Shown in pieces: positions 40,911 to 49,587 of a stretch of DNA of 64,000 bases. The stretch is taken from assembly GCF_030372105.1 (NCBI RefSeq), contig NZ_JAUDBQ010000015.1:53060-117059 (forward strand), in the 5' to 3' direction. A program made the position numbers and the translations under genes. Below the pieces are notes generated by a model. That model ran no database searches. It was not told where the DNA came from and worked only from the letters and a program-made list of their open reading frames with translations. The stretch's first letter is position 1. The number at the start of each line of letters is the position of its first letter. This DNA comes from Cellulomonas cellasea (GTDB lineage: Bacteria > Actinomycetota > Actinomycetes > Actinomycetales > Cellulomonadaceae).

Positions 40911-41166
40911 GCGGGCCTCCGGTGTGCGGTCCCACCCCGTGCGGGGCAGGCGGGTGGTGGTCGGTGGACTGACGCGGGTCAGGACCGACAGCACGTGGGG
41001 CACAGGCGCGCCAGGTCGTGCGCCGAGACGGCGACGAGGGTGGGCAGCGCGGAGTTCACGACTTGATCGTGTCAGGTGATACGGAGATGCCCAAGGGGGA
41101 ATGCCCGAGATCTCACCGAGTGAGAACTCTCAGCCAGCGCCCTGGGGCGCCGCCGAGAGGTGGTGT

Positions 41167-41182
41167 GGCGGCCTGAGCCGCC
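41167..41182 (-). terminator. Short hairpin after upp
   Basis: GGCGGC-CTGA-GCCGCC, a perfect 6-bp stem 13 bases downstream of the upp stop on the leftward strand. Confidence 0.45.
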
Positions 41183-41194
41183 CGGCAGGACAGG

Positions 41195-41830
41195 TCAGAC
41201 GACGCCGTAGAGGCGGTCGCCCGCGTCGCCCAGGCCCGGGACGATGTACGCGTTCTCGTTCAGTCGCTCATCCACCGACGCCACCACCACCGTGAGGTCG
41301 CCCCGGTCGCCGACAGCATCCTCGAGGACCTTCAGGCCCTCCGGCGCGGCCAGCAGGCAGACGGCAGTCACGTCCCGGGCGCCCCGGTCGAACAGGAAGT
41401 CGATCGCGGCGACGAGCGTGGCGCCCGTGGCCAGCATCGGGTCCAGCAGGAAGCACTGGCGGCCCGACAGGTCGTCCGGGAGGCGGTTCGCGTACGTGAT
41501 CGCCTCGAGGGTCTCCTCGTCGCGCTGCATGCCCAGGAAGCCGACCTCGGCGGTGGGCAGCAGGCGGGTCATGCCCTCGAGCATCCCCAGCCCGGCGCGC
41601 AGGATCGGCACCACGAGCGGGCGCGGGTCGGCGAGCTTGGTGCCCGTCGTCTGCGTGACAGGCGTCTGGATGACCGTCGGCTCCGTGCGGACGTCACGCG
41701 TGGCCTCATACGCGAGCAGCGTCACGAGCTCGTCGACGAGGAGCCGGAACGTCGGGGACGCCGTCCGCTCATCCCGCAGGACGGTGAGCTTGTGGGCGAC
41801 GAGGGGGTGGTCGGCGACGTGCAGGCGCAT
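41195..41830 (-). CDS. upp: Uracil phosphoribosyltransferase
   Basis: Salvages uracil with PRPP to UMP. The 211-residue length is normal. Family features are [16 protein letters not shown] at the start, the PRPP loop [17 protein letters not shown] and the uracil-binding end [18 protein letters not shown]. The ATG is fixed by the conserved N-terminus. Divergent from tadA, with 69 bases between starts. Confidence 0.97.
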   Translation of the reverse strand: MRLHVADHPLVAHKLTVLRDERTASPTFRLLVDELVTLLAYEATRDVRTEPTVIQTPVTQTTGTKLADPRPLVVPILRAGLGMLEGMTRLLPTAEVGFLGMQRDEETLEAITYANRLPDDLSGRQCFLLDPMLATGATLVAAIDFLFDRGARDVTAVCLLAAPEGLKVLEDAVGDRGDLTVVVASVDERLNENAYIVPGLGDAGDRLYGVV

Positions 41831-41899
41831 GGCGCACACGCTACCGCCTGTCCCACAAGGTGGACGCCGCCTCAGGTCCCAGGTGGGAGGATGACCAGC

Positions 41900-42379
41900 A
41901 TGATCGGCCTGCCACGTGACGGACGCGACATGGCGGACGCGCTCGCGGAGGCCCGCGCGGCGCTCGCCACCGGCGACGTTCCGGTGGGGGCAGTCGTCAT
42001 CGGGCCGGACGGCGGCATCGTCGGGCGAGGCCACAACCAGCGTGAGGCGACCGGCGACCCCACTGCGCACGCCGAGGTGCTGGCCCTCCGGGACGCCTCC
42101 CAGCGGCTCGGCCGATGGCGGCTCGACGACTGCACGCTCGTGGTCACCCTCGAGCCGTGCCTCATGTGCGCGGGCGCCACAGTGCTGGCCCGCATCCCGC
42201 GACTCGTGCTCGGCGCCTGGGACCCCAAGGCCGGGGCGTGCGGCTCGCAGTGGGACGTGGTGCGCGACAGGCGGCTCAACCACCGGGTCGAGGTGATCGG
42301 CGGGGTGCGGGAAGCCGAGTGCGGGGAGCTGTTGCGGGCGTTCTTCGTCGAGCACCGGGGCGGCTTGGCTGAGGCTTAG
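41900..42379 (+). CDS. tadA: tRNA adenosine(34) deaminase TadA
   Basis: Converts A34 to inosine in tRNA-Arg(ACG). 159 residues of the CDA fold: zinc-site His57 and proton-shuttle Glu59 in TAHAEVLAL, and Cys87 and Cys90 in EPCLMCAGA. The ATG at 41900 is nine bases after GGTGGGAGG; an ATG nine bases earlier would touch the ribosome site. The 3' end overlaps the convergent sirtuin gene by four bases. Confidence 0.94.
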   Translation: MIGLPRDGRDMADALAEARAALATGDVPVGAVVIGPDGGIVGRGHNQREATGDPTAHAEVLALRDASQRLGRWRLDDCTLVVTLEPCLMCAGATVLARIPRLVLGAWDPKAGACGSQWDVVRDRRLNHRVEVIGGVREAECGELLRAFFVEHRGGLAEA

Positions 42380-43260
42380 GCCTCGAGGGTCCGGGCCAGG
42401 GCCGTCAGGGTGGGGGTCGTGCCCGCGTCGAGCGTCAGGGTCGCCAGCGCGTCACCACGGGTCGGGCCCTGGTTGACGATGACCACCGGCTTGCCCGTCC
42501 GGGCGGCATGCACCACGAAACGCCGTCCCGACAACACCGTGAGGGACGAGCCGGCGACGAGCAACGCCTGCGCGTCGTCCACCAGCGCGAACGCCCGCGC
42601 CACCCGCTCCCGGGGCACGTTCTCACCGAAGTAGACGATGTCTGGCTTCAACATCCCGCCGCACTCGTCCCCGCCACCGTCCGGGTCCGGCGCCCAGCAC
42701 GACGCGACCCGGAAGTCCGCCGTCGACTCGATCACCGCGTCCGCGTCGGGCGCGATCTCGATATCCGCCACCGCGCCCACCGACTCCACGAACCCGGGGT
42801 TCAACGCCTCCAGACGATCCGCCACCTCAGCGCGCGGGCGCACCGTGCCGCAGCGCAGGCACACCACCCGGTCGTATCGCCCGTGCAGGTCGATGACCGT
42901 GCGCGAGCCGGCCTCCTCATGCAGCAGGTCCACGTTCTGCGTGATGACGCCGTTCACCACCCCGCGGGCCTCAAGCTCCGCCAGCGCGCGGTGCCCCGCG
43001 TTCGGCTCCGTGCGGTGCATGTGCCGCCAGCCCACGTGGTTGCGGGCCCAGTAGTGGCGGCGGAACGCCTCGTCGCTGACGAACTGCTGATACGTCATCG
43101 GGGTGCGCGGCGGGGAGTCGGGGCCGCGGTAGTCGGGGATGCCGGAGTCCGTCGAGACGCCGGCGCCCGTCAGCACGGCGGTTCGCTTGCCCTGGAGCAC
43201 GGCGACCACATCGTCGAGCGAGCCGGCCGCGGGGCGGGGGAGCGTCGTCGAGATCGTCAC
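42376..43260 (-). CDS. Sir2-family NAD-dependent protein deacylase
   Basis: A 294-residue sirtuin. Motifs: [15 protein letters not shown] (NAD pocket), [12 protein letters not shown], catalytic His in [10 protein letters not shown], a zinc site formed by CLRCG and a later CWAPD-DECGG pair, and [10 protein letters not shown]. It removes acyl groups from lysine side chains. The GTG start at 43260 gives the full N-terminus. Confidence 0.94.
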   Translation of the reverse strand: MTISTTLPRPAAGSLDDVVAVLQGKRTAVLTGAGVSTDSGIPDYRGPDSPPRTPMTYQQFVSDEAFRRHYWARNHVGWRHMHRTEPNAGHRALAELEARGVVNGVITQNVDLLHEEAGSRTVIDLHGRYDRVVCLRCGTVRPRAEVADRLEALNPGFVESVGAVADIEIAPDADAVIESTADFRVASCWAPDPDGGGDECGGMLKPDIVYFGENVPRERVARAFALVDDAQALLVAGSSLTVLSGRRFVVHAARTGKPVVIVNQGPTRGDALATLTLDAGTTPTLTALARTLEA

Positions 43261-43369
43261 CCGAACACCGTACGACGCGGGTCTGGACGCTGGCGGCGGG
43301 GGAGTTGCCGGGCGTCGCTGGGGGCTCGATTACTGACCATGGGCTCCGACCAGGTACCCTTCTCGGCGA

Positions 43370-43459
43370 GGTAGCGTGTCCGAGCGGCCTAAGGAGCACG
43401 CCTCGAAAGCGTGTGTGGGTGAAAGTCCACCGTGGGTTCAAATCCCACCGCTACCGCCA
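43370..43459 (+). tRNA. tRNA-Ser (anticodon CGA)
   Basis: Acceptor arms GGTAGCG and CGCTACC pair perfectly. The anticodon stem CACGC/GCGTG holds loop CTCGAAA with anticodon CGA at 43404-43406. A long variable arm typical of serine tRNA follows, then the T arm GTGGG-TTCAAAT-CCCAC. The discriminator G and the CCA end are encoded. The genomic island begins just after this gene. Confidence 0.97.
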
Positions 43460-43467
43460 CCGGGGTA

Positions 43468-43550
43468 CTGACGAAACTCAGGCCCTTGTAGTGACAGAAC
43501 CCCTCGTGAGAGGCCCGCAAGGGCTTCGAGCGGGGGGTTCAGTCGTTTCC
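43468..43550 (+). repeat. Structured repeat copy R1
   Basis: About 80 bases. A small stem CTGA/TCAG is followed by the conserved word AGTGACA and a large hairpin: GAACCCC pairs with GGGGTTC, CTCG with CGAG, and GCCC-GCAA-GGGC at the tip. It ends TTCAGTCGTT. It shares almost all blocks with copy R2 at 62427-62507, while stem bases differ in compensating pairs. It starts nine bases after the tRNA-Ser CCA. Confidence 0.8.
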
Positions 43551-43698
43551 GGGGCGGCCGTGCGGGCCGAGAGGGTGCCGGGCGAGTGCCACGGGCGCCG
43601 TTGTGCGGGTTACCGGCCCGCGCGGGATGCACCGGTGGCCCGCTGGCCTGGGGCCGCGGGCTGTCGGTGGAGGTGGAGTTCGGAAGCGGCCTGAGGTG

Positions 43699-45312
43699 TC
43701 AGGCTGCGAGGGGCGGCTCGACCGCCCCCTGGAGGGCGTGGAGCTCGACGGGTTCGTATCCCACGACGTCGGGCTCAGGGCCCAGGACGATGTCGTCGCC
43801 GGTGTAGCCGGTGGTGGCTGCCCACTTGCGGAGCATGCGCAGGTTGTAGTGGATGACCGCGAAGGTGGTCATGAGTCCGACGGCGACCAGGCCCACGACG
43901 CGGATCCAGCCCCGCTGGACTCCTTCGCCGTCGAGCGTCTTGAGGTTGCCGTAGCCGCTCTCGACTGAGTTGCGCCGGTTCCACTGGGCGATCCATGCCG
44001 GTGAGCCCCAGCGCAGGCGCTGGCGCAGGTGCGGCAGGACTGTTGCGGGGAGGGTGATGGTGGCCTGCTTGAACACCTTCTTCTTGCGCTGGGCGGCGGT
44101 CGCTGTGTCGCGGCGGTGCGTCGGGGCGAAGAAGTGTCGGGTGCCGTTTGCTTTTCGCCGTCCGTTCGGGACGAGGGCGTACTGGTCCAGCTCGGCCTGG
44201 GCTTCCTGGAACACGCGGAGGGCGGTCCGGTTCGCCTCGTACTCGGCCACGCGCGTGGGGTTCGCTCGCGGTCCGGGCTTCTTGATCGCGAAACGGGGTG
44301 GGCGGGCGATCTTGTGCAGGTGTCGCGGGGTCCACGGCGCGCAGGGCCAACCGTCGATCATCAGGACGCCGGTCTGCTGCTCCGGGACCGGGCCGCGCTG
44401 GACCTTGCCGAGGTCGAAGACCTGATCCAGGCCGCGCGCAAGGACAGGGTCAGCCCAGTGGTCATGGGTCGACATGGAGAAGCCGCGGTCCACGATGACC
44501 TCCGTCAAGGGCTGGTGAGCCGCGAGGTTGTCGATCATCCGCAGGGCCGGCCCGGCGACAGCGGCGTTGGCGGGGATCAGCTTCATGGCGGTGATCAGCT
44601 TGAGCGGCTGCTCGGGCGAGCCTGGGGTGAACGAGGTGCTGGCCGTGAGCATCTGGAAACCGAAGAAGCGGTTCGCGTCGTACTTGTCGTGGGTAGGGGT
44701 CTGATAGCCCCGCCGCCCGTCCGGGTCCCACGCCCCTGTGGGGTAACGGACAAACGTGCTGTCATTGAGGCGGTAGTCCTCACCCTTGATGGTGCGGACC
44801 TGCCCCTTGCGACGGGACCACGACGGCATCGACGAGGCGTCGATCGCCACCACCTCGGACGTGCCGGCCGCCTGGGTCGACGCTTCCACGAGCCGTGTGA
44901 CGAGCGTGTCAAAATTGGCTTCTCGCTGGATCCGCTGGTCCTGGGTCAGCTTCTCACCGTCGGCGCGAGCCGTGTGCGGCGAGTAGTCCAGTGCACGGGT
45001 GATGACCTTGAACAGGTAGCGGACCTGGCGGATCTGGAGCTTGCGGACGGATGTGCCGCTGCGCCAGGCGATGCCGTGACGGAACTGTGTGCTGACGGTC
45101 AGGTCTGTGGTGAGCAGATCATGGACGCGAACGAGGGTGGCGCTGGCGGACTTGGGGCCGTGGGCGAGCACGCAGGCCGCGATGAGCATCTCCACGGAGA
45201 GGCGACGGGGCCTGCCTCCGGGGTTGGCTCGCAGGATGTCCTCCAGGTCCTTGGCCACTCCTGACCTGCGGATAACGGTCAGGACCCGATCGAGGTCACG
45301 GTCGGGGATCAT
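43699..45312 (-). CDS. DDE-type transposase-like protein
   Basis: A 537-residue protein with an RNase-H-like DDE pattern: first Asp in VVAIDASSMPSW, second in EVIVDRGFSM, and Glu in NRRNSVESGYGNLK, as in IS4/IS1182-type transposases. Basic segments (AQRKKKVFKQATI) fit DNA binding. The exact IS family cannot be named from memory. Its ATG overlaps the stop of the recombinase-like gene (ATGA), so the two are translated together, an unusual arrangement for a simple IS. It appears intact. Confidence 0.8.
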   Translation of the reverse strand: MIPDRDLDRVLTVIRRSGVAKDLEDILRANPGGRPRRLSVEMLIAACVLAHGPKSASATLVRVHDLLTTDLTVSTQFRHGIAWRSGTSVRKLQIRQVRYLFKVITRALDYSPHTARADGEKLTQDQRIQREANFDTLVTRLVEASTQAAGTSEVVAIDASSMPSWSRRKGQVRTIKGEDYRLNDSTFVRYPTGAWDPDGRRGYQTPTHDKYDANRFFGFQMLTASTSFTPGSPEQPLKLITAMKLIPANAAVAGPALRMIDNLAAHQPLTEVIVDRGFSMSTHDHWADPVLARGLDQVFDLGKVQRGPVPEQQTGVLMIDGWPCAPWTPRHLHKIARPPRFAIKKPGPRANPTRVAEYEANRTALRVFQEAQAELDQYALVPNGRRKANGTRHFFAPTHRRDTATAAQRKKKVFKQATITLPATVLPHLRQRLRWGSPAWIAQWNRRNSVESGYGNLKTLDGEGVQRGWIRVVGLVAVGLMTTFAVIHYNLRMLRKWAATTGYTGDDIVLGPEPDVVGYEPVELHALQGAVEPPLAA

Positions 45313-47051
45313 CGGGCGTCCGTCCGGGCCGTGCTGCTGTGGAGGGGAGCGTCGGAGAGGTCAGCGAGCGTGCGCGCGACCTGCTCCGGGTCCGGTGGCG
45401 GGCACAGGGGGAGCAGGTCCGCGAGCGAGCGCGCCGAGTGGAGCCCGGACACGGCAAGCAGGTCCCCCAGGGGGAGCGCTGCGTTCATGGCAGCGAACAG
45501 CCAGGTGGTCCGCAGCCGGTGGGGCGCGATGGACACCGTGTGGTCGTGCCGGGCGCTCACGATGCCGCTGCGCGCCGCGACGGTGACGTTGTGGCGCGTT
45601 TCCTTGCGGCCGAGCACCAGGGCGTCGGAGGGCTGGGTCGCGCTCAGCTCCAGGGCTCGGCGTACCAGCGGCTCGTAGGCGCGTCGGATCGGGACTGTGC
45701 GGGGATGCGACCCGCCGACCACCGTGACGGCCAGGTACTGCCCGAGCATCAGGTCGGTGACGACGCGGATGTGGTGGCGCCGCACGTGTCGCAGATCGCG
45801 CGCGGCCAGCCCGGCTCCCAGCCCCAGACCCACCACGTAGCACGCGTTGCGTTCTTTGGTCGGAGTTGGCTGCGTCATCGCCAGGGCAGCGAACTCCTCG
45901 CACTGTTCGGGGCTGTAGGGCGGGTCGATGGAGACGTACGACGTAGTGACGGGGACGTGATCGGCGTCCAGGGAACGCACACACCGACGAAGCACGGCGC
46001 GCGCCGTGCCGATGCTCGACGCCGGCTTGTGCCGCAGTTCGCGGTTCACATACGTCTCGGCGAGAGGGCCGGACAGCACCTCCAGTGCCGTGGGCGGGGC
46101 ACCAGGGTCGGGTCGGTCTGCCAGCGACCACACCCACTGCAGGAATGCGACGACGATCGTCGCCGCATTGCGAGCCGAGACCACGGACTCCGGCTGGTAA
46201 CCGGCGACCATCTGGACCGTCAGGGGCCGCAGCGCCGCCCACAGCGCGTTCTCGAGCATCTGGGGCCGGTAGCTCTCGATCGCCGACCGCACGGCCGGCT
46301 CCAGTGACGCCATGTCCGGGTGTGCGGCCGGCCGGGGACCCTGGGTCGCCCGCCGGTAGGCGGCTCGGTCCGCTCGCGCCTGCGCGAGCTGCTGGCGCTG
46401 GGAAACCTTGCGTGTGTTCGTGGGTGTTGTGGCTCGAACCACCTCCATCATCAGCTGAAGGTCATCGGTGTCCAGGTAGGTGCCCAGAACGCCGCGGTCG
46501 AACGTCACGGTGCCGGCGGTGAGCTCGGTGACATTGGCTGCGCAGACGGCCTCGACGAGTCCGGCCAGCTTGGAGTCCGTCAGCGGCCCATCGCTGAGCT
46601 TCTCGGCCAGTGCCGCGACCACGGTCAGTGATGACCGGTAACCCGCGGCACGAATCAGCTCCGGCGCGGGAGCCGGACGGCGTCGCGCGCTCCGGGGAGC
46701 CACGGGCGGGCGCCGCGGAACACCCGCGATGGCGCGCTGCAGCAACCGCAGCCGCCACAGGTGGTTCTTCCGTGTGCCCCTGTGCTCGGTGAACCCAGCG
46801 GCGAACCGCTCGATGGCCGCGTCCGACAGCAAGGCGAGCAGGTCGGGCACCTCGTCGCCGCGCCACCCGCAGGGGCTGGCGAGGAACGCGCACACGCTCG
46901 CCGCGAGGACCCGCGCTTCCTCCGGGTTCCTCGGCGCGGCGGCCGTCAGCGCGGCACGGACAGCGGGCCCCGCGAGGTCCCACGCCTCCGCGGAGAGGAG
47001 TCGAGGGCGGTAGCTGGCGATGCGGAGCGCGATCGCGTCGGTGGTCTCCAT
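45309..47051 (-). CDS. Tyrosine-recombinase-like protein, catalytic Tyr not seen
   Basis: A 580-residue protein. The last 200 residues look like a tyrosine recombinase catalytic domain: the first Arg region GLGAGLAARDLRHVRRHHI, the box II HRLR in IAPHRLRTTWLFAAMNAAL, and a His in VSGLHSARSLADLL. The nucleophilic Tyr expected about ten residues later is absent, so it may be inactive alone or use another residue. The N-terminal 350 residues are helical and unassigned. I take METTDAIALRIASYRPRLL at 47051 as the start; the open frame upstream overlaps a divergent gene. Coupled to the DDE transposase. Confidence 0.65.
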   Translation of the reverse strand: METTDAIALRIASYRPRLLSAEAWDLAGPAVRAALTAAAPRNPEEARVLAASVCAFLASPCGWRGDEVPDLLALLSDAAIERFAAGFTEHRGTRKNHLWRLRLLQRAIAGVPRRPPVAPRSARRRPAPAPELIRAAGYRSSLTVVAALAEKLSDGPLTDSKLAGLVEAVCAANVTELTAGTVTFDRGVLGTYLDTDDLQLMMEVVRATTPTNTRKVSQRQQLAQARADRAAYRRATQGPRPAAHPDMASLEPAVRSAIESYRPQMLENALWAALRPLTVQMVAGYQPESVVSARNAATIVVAFLQWVWSLADRPDPGAPPTALEVLSGPLAETYVNRELRHKPASSIGTARAVLRRCVRSLDADHVPVTTSYVSIDPPYSPEQCEEFAALAMTQPTPTKERNACYVVGLGLGAGLAARDLRHVRRHHIRVVTDLMLGQYLAVTVVGGSHPRTVPIRRAYEPLVRRALELSATQPSDALVLGRKETRHNVTVAARSGIVSARHDHTVSIAPHRLRTTWLFAAMNAALPLGDLLAVSGLHSARSLADLLPLCPPPDPEQVARTLADLSDAPLHSSTARTDAR

Positions 47052-47243
47052 GCCATGACTGGTCCGGTGGCCGCCATCCGCGGCAACGACCGCACGGGCG
47101 GCGCCCGTGAACCTGCCAAGAACGTCTTCGGTGAAGGGGTTGCGCCCGGCGGGGACGCGCTCACAGGTGCAGATGAGCGAACGCAGCTCAGCATCACCAG
47201 CGGCAACCCAGCCGCCAGGGGTGTCCAACCCATGGAGGACAAC

Positions 47244-47558
47244 ATGTCCGCACCGACCCACAGCACGAGCCGTCGTCGCACCCTGAAGCAGGGGCGCCTC
47301 ACGGAACTGCTGGCCCGGCGCGAGCAAGTCGGAACCGCCTGGGCGGAGAGGGCCTCGCATGGCCTCCCCGGCCTCGGTGACCTCACCCAGGAGCTGACCA
47401 TCATCGAGTTCGCGCTGACCGAGCAGTGGCCGCACCTGGCGCAGTCCTGGCTGCCCGCGTGGGTCATCTCGGACGCGCGCAAGCTCCACGACCCGTCGGC
47501 CAACGTCGATGGGACCTGCGCCATCTGCAGGGCGTCGAATCGTCAGGCGGCTGCCTGA
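47244..47558 (+). CDS. Small protein divergent from the recombinase gene
   Basis: A 104-residue protein: a basic Ser/Arg-rich start (MSAPTHSTSRRRTLKQGRL), a helical middle (DLTQELTIIEFALTEQWPHL) and a C-terminal CAICRA pair. The ATG at 47244 follows GGAGG by five bases. A perfect terminator hairpin after its stop supports it as a real transcription unit. It may be an accessory or regulatory factor of the mobile unit; I recognise no family. Confidence 0.6.
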   Translation: MSAPTHSTSRRRTLKQGRLTELLARREQVGTAWAERASHGLPGLGDLTQELTIIEFALTEQWPHLAQSWLPAWVISDARKLHDPSANVDGTCAICRASNRQAAA

Positions 47559-48087
47559 TGCACTTCCCGACAGGGCGAGGCGATATGTCTCGCCCTGTCG
47601 GCCTTGCCCGCGGCACTGTCTTGGGCCAATCTCTACCGCGGCCACGCTCCTCTGGTGCGCCCGCGTTCGACACCCCCGCGGGAACGTCGCCAGCCCGTCG
47701 GAACACGCTGTCGGGGACTCATCGCTGGGTCTCGCGATCGTTGACAGGCCCATCTGGACGAGCAGGCGGGCGAGGCAGCCGCCTGACACACCGGGGCGAC
47801 GCCGCGAAATGGCGCGACTCGCCGCGCTCGACAGGACCGATGCCGCGTCAGCGCTCGGACCACCGCCTTCCGTTCTGCGTCAGGGTCTGGAGTGCCGAGC
47901 GTGGGCTCACCCCGATCGGCCCGTCTCCGCAAGGAACGCTGCTTCGTCAAATGGAACGGCACACCCCTGGCATCAACAATCGCCCACCGTCAGACAAACC
48001 CAGCAAGACCCGGTCAGGCCCAGTCTCGTCCGGTAGCGTGCAGGCTCCCGCCGTTCCCCGGTTCCGGTCGCCACAGGAGGCTCTCGC
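47559..48087. other. 529-base region without a gene
   Basis: It holds the terminator at 47567-47601 and must contain the BREX promoter, but I cannot place -35 and -10 boxes with confidence. No convincing coding sequence, tRNA or long repeat is visible. The right end of the recombinase/transposase unit should also lie here, yet no reverse-complement copy of the repeat was found. Confidence 0.5.
47567..47601 (+). terminator. Terminator hairpin after the small mobile-unit gene
   Basis: CCGACAGGGCGAG and CTCGCCCTGTCGG are perfect 13-base complements with a nine-base loop, eight bases after the stop at 47558. Confidence 0.85.
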
Positions 48088-48294
48088 ATGCCAGACCCCT
48101 GGCTTTCCGCCGACGACATCGCGGTGCACCTTGGCGTCACGAAGGACTCCGTCTACGCCTGGATCGCAGAGAAGGGCATGCCCGCTCACAAGGTCGGTCG
48201 GCTGTGGAAGTTCCAGACGAGCGAGGTCGACGAGTGGGTTCGGAGCGGTAGCGCCGCCGCGTCGGGCGAGGACGAGAGCCCGGGTAGCAACTGA
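48088..48294 (+). CDS. Excisionase-type helix-turn-helix protein heading the BREX operon
   Basis: A 68-residue DNA-binding protein. WLSADDIAVHLGVTKDSVYAWI and AHKVGRLWKFQTSEVDEWV are the two halves of the HTH_17/excisionase winged-helix. It starts with ATG seven bases after CAGGAGG. It is 64 bases upstream of brxA on the same strand. It could be a recombination directionality factor for the island or a regulator of BREX; the position favours the latter. Confidence 0.85.
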   Translation: MPDPWLSADDIAVHLGVTKDSVYAWIAEKGMPAHKVGRLWKFQTSEVDEWVRSGSAAASGEDESPGSN

Positions 48295-48358
48295 CCAGCC
48301 ACGACTGTCGGTGCCCACACATAGCCTGAGCGACTGCCCAAACGGAGAGGAGGGACCA

Positions 48359-48991
48359 ATGAACGACGCACAAGCGACAGTGCCTCGGCGCTACGCGCTG
48401 TCCTTCACGACCGGCGCTCTCCTCGTCCGTGAGGGAGCGCTGCTCGCTCCTGTCTACCTTGAGCGGCGCAACTGGGAGCAGGTCCGCGACGAGGCTGTCG
48501 AGGGCAACCTCCTGCAGGCGCGGACCTACCGAACCGGCGTCCGATTGGTGCGTGAGACGGTCAAGCGCTTGTCAGCGTTGACGGACGACGAGGTCGAACT
48601 CCTGGGCGAGGTGACTGCTTCGGAACGAGGCTTCCTCATGTGGGCTGCCGCATGCCGCCGCTACGAGCTCATCGGGGAGTTCGCCGAGGAGGTGCTGCGC
48701 GAGCGGTTCCTGCTGCTTGCCTCGTCACTGGGCTACGACGACTTCGACAGCTTCGTGAGGACCAAGGCGCTGTGGCACGAGGAGCTGGCGGCTATCAAGG
48801 ACTCGACACTGCAGAAGCTGAGGTCAAACGTGTTCAAGATGCTGCATGAGGCCGAGTTCCTGTCGGAAGCGGGCAACATCATGCCTGCAGTGCTGTCCGA
48901 GCGAGTCGCCGCGGCGCTCAGCGCTCGCATGCCGAGTGACCTGCGGTTCTTCCCGACTCCGCAGGTCGTGGGGCAGGGGGCTGCGTTGTGA
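48359..48991 (+). CDS. brxA: BREX protein BrxA (DUF1819)
   Basis: A small DNA-binding-type BREX component of 210 residues. The start RRYALSFTTGALLVREGALLAP and VRETVKRLSALTDDEVELL are typical of the DUF1819 family. GGAGAGGAGGG precedes the ATG. First core gene of the BREX type 1 order A-B-C-X-Z-L. Its stop overlaps the brxB GTG by four bases. Confidence 0.9.
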   Translation: MNDAQATVPRRYALSFTTGALLVREGALLAPVYLERRNWEQVRDEAVEGNLLQARTYRTGVRLVRETVKRLSALTDDEVELLGEVTASERGFLMWAAACRRYELIGEFAEEVLRERFLLLASSLGYDDFDSFVRTKALWHEELAAIKDSTLQKLRSNVFKMLHEAEFLSEAGNIMPAVLSERVAAALSARMPSDLRFFPTPQVVGQGAAL

Positions 48992-49587
48992 TCCCGAAGA
49001 CTCTGCCCGAGCAGGAAGAGCATCTGTTCGCTGTGCTCAGCGGCCGGCGCTTCCTGCAGATGGAGGGCCTGAGCAACGAGGTCCCGTTCTTCATCTACCC
49101 GTACCCGCCCGCGGACGCGCTTGGGGTCGCTGCGGCGAAGAAGCGGATCAAGAACCGGCTGGCAGGCGCCGGGGTGACGGTCTTCGAGATCAACCTGTAC
49201 GACCTGTCGGTCGAGCTGCTCAAGGAGCGGGGTGTGTGGGACCGGGTCCTGGCGGTCGAACCGGAGCAGGACAAGGCCGATTTCGGCGAGATGCTCCAGG
49301 GGATGCTCGACCCGCAGCTGCACATCGCTCCGGCGATCCGCGACCGGCTCGCGCAGGTTGAGTTCGACATCTTCTTCCTCACCGGCATCGGTGAGGTCTT
49401 CCCGTACATCCGCTCGCACAACGTGCTGAACAACCTGCAATCGGTGGTTACCGGCAAGCCCATGCTCATGTTCTTCCCCGGCCGCTACGAGCAGTCGGAC
49501 ACGTTGGGCTCATCGCTCGTGCTGTTCGGTCGACTCAAGGACGACCAGTACTACCGAGCCAAGAACATCCTGGAACAGGAGGCGTGA
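48988..49587 (+). CDS. brxB: BREX protein BrxB (DUF1788)
   Basis: A 199-residue protein of the DUF1788 family, recognised by VPFFIYPYPPADALGV, VTVFEINLYDLSVELL and the late GKPMLMFFPGRYEQSDTLGSS. It is required for BREX activity in type 1 systems; the biochemical role is not established. GTG start overlapping brxA; its stop overlaps the brxC start by four bases. Confidence 0.92.
   Translation: MIPKTLPEQEEHLFAVLSGRRFLQMEGLSNEVPFFIYPYPPADALGVAAAKKRIKNRLAGAGVTVFEINLYDLSVELLKERGVWDRVLAVEPEQDKADFGEMLQGMLDPQLHIAPAIRDRLAQVEFDIFFLTGIGEVFPYIRSHNVLNNLQSVVTGKPMLMFFPGRYEQSDTLGSSLVLFGRLKDDQYYRAKNILEQEA

Noticed and set aside
41101..41295. 64-codon frame after the upp terminator region
   Set aside because: It overlaps the 3' end of upp on the other strand, with low-complexity Arg/Pro end and no ribosome site.
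43468..43550. Plain intrinsic terminator of tRNA-Ser or of the transposase gene
   Set aside because: Not excluded, but the shared flanks AGTGACA and TTCAGTCGTT and the copy at a gene break go beyond what a terminator needs, so it is reported as a repeat.
43468..43550. Integron attC site
   Set aside because: The hairpin lacks the GTTRRRY and RYYYAAC core sites at its ends and no integron integrase is seen.
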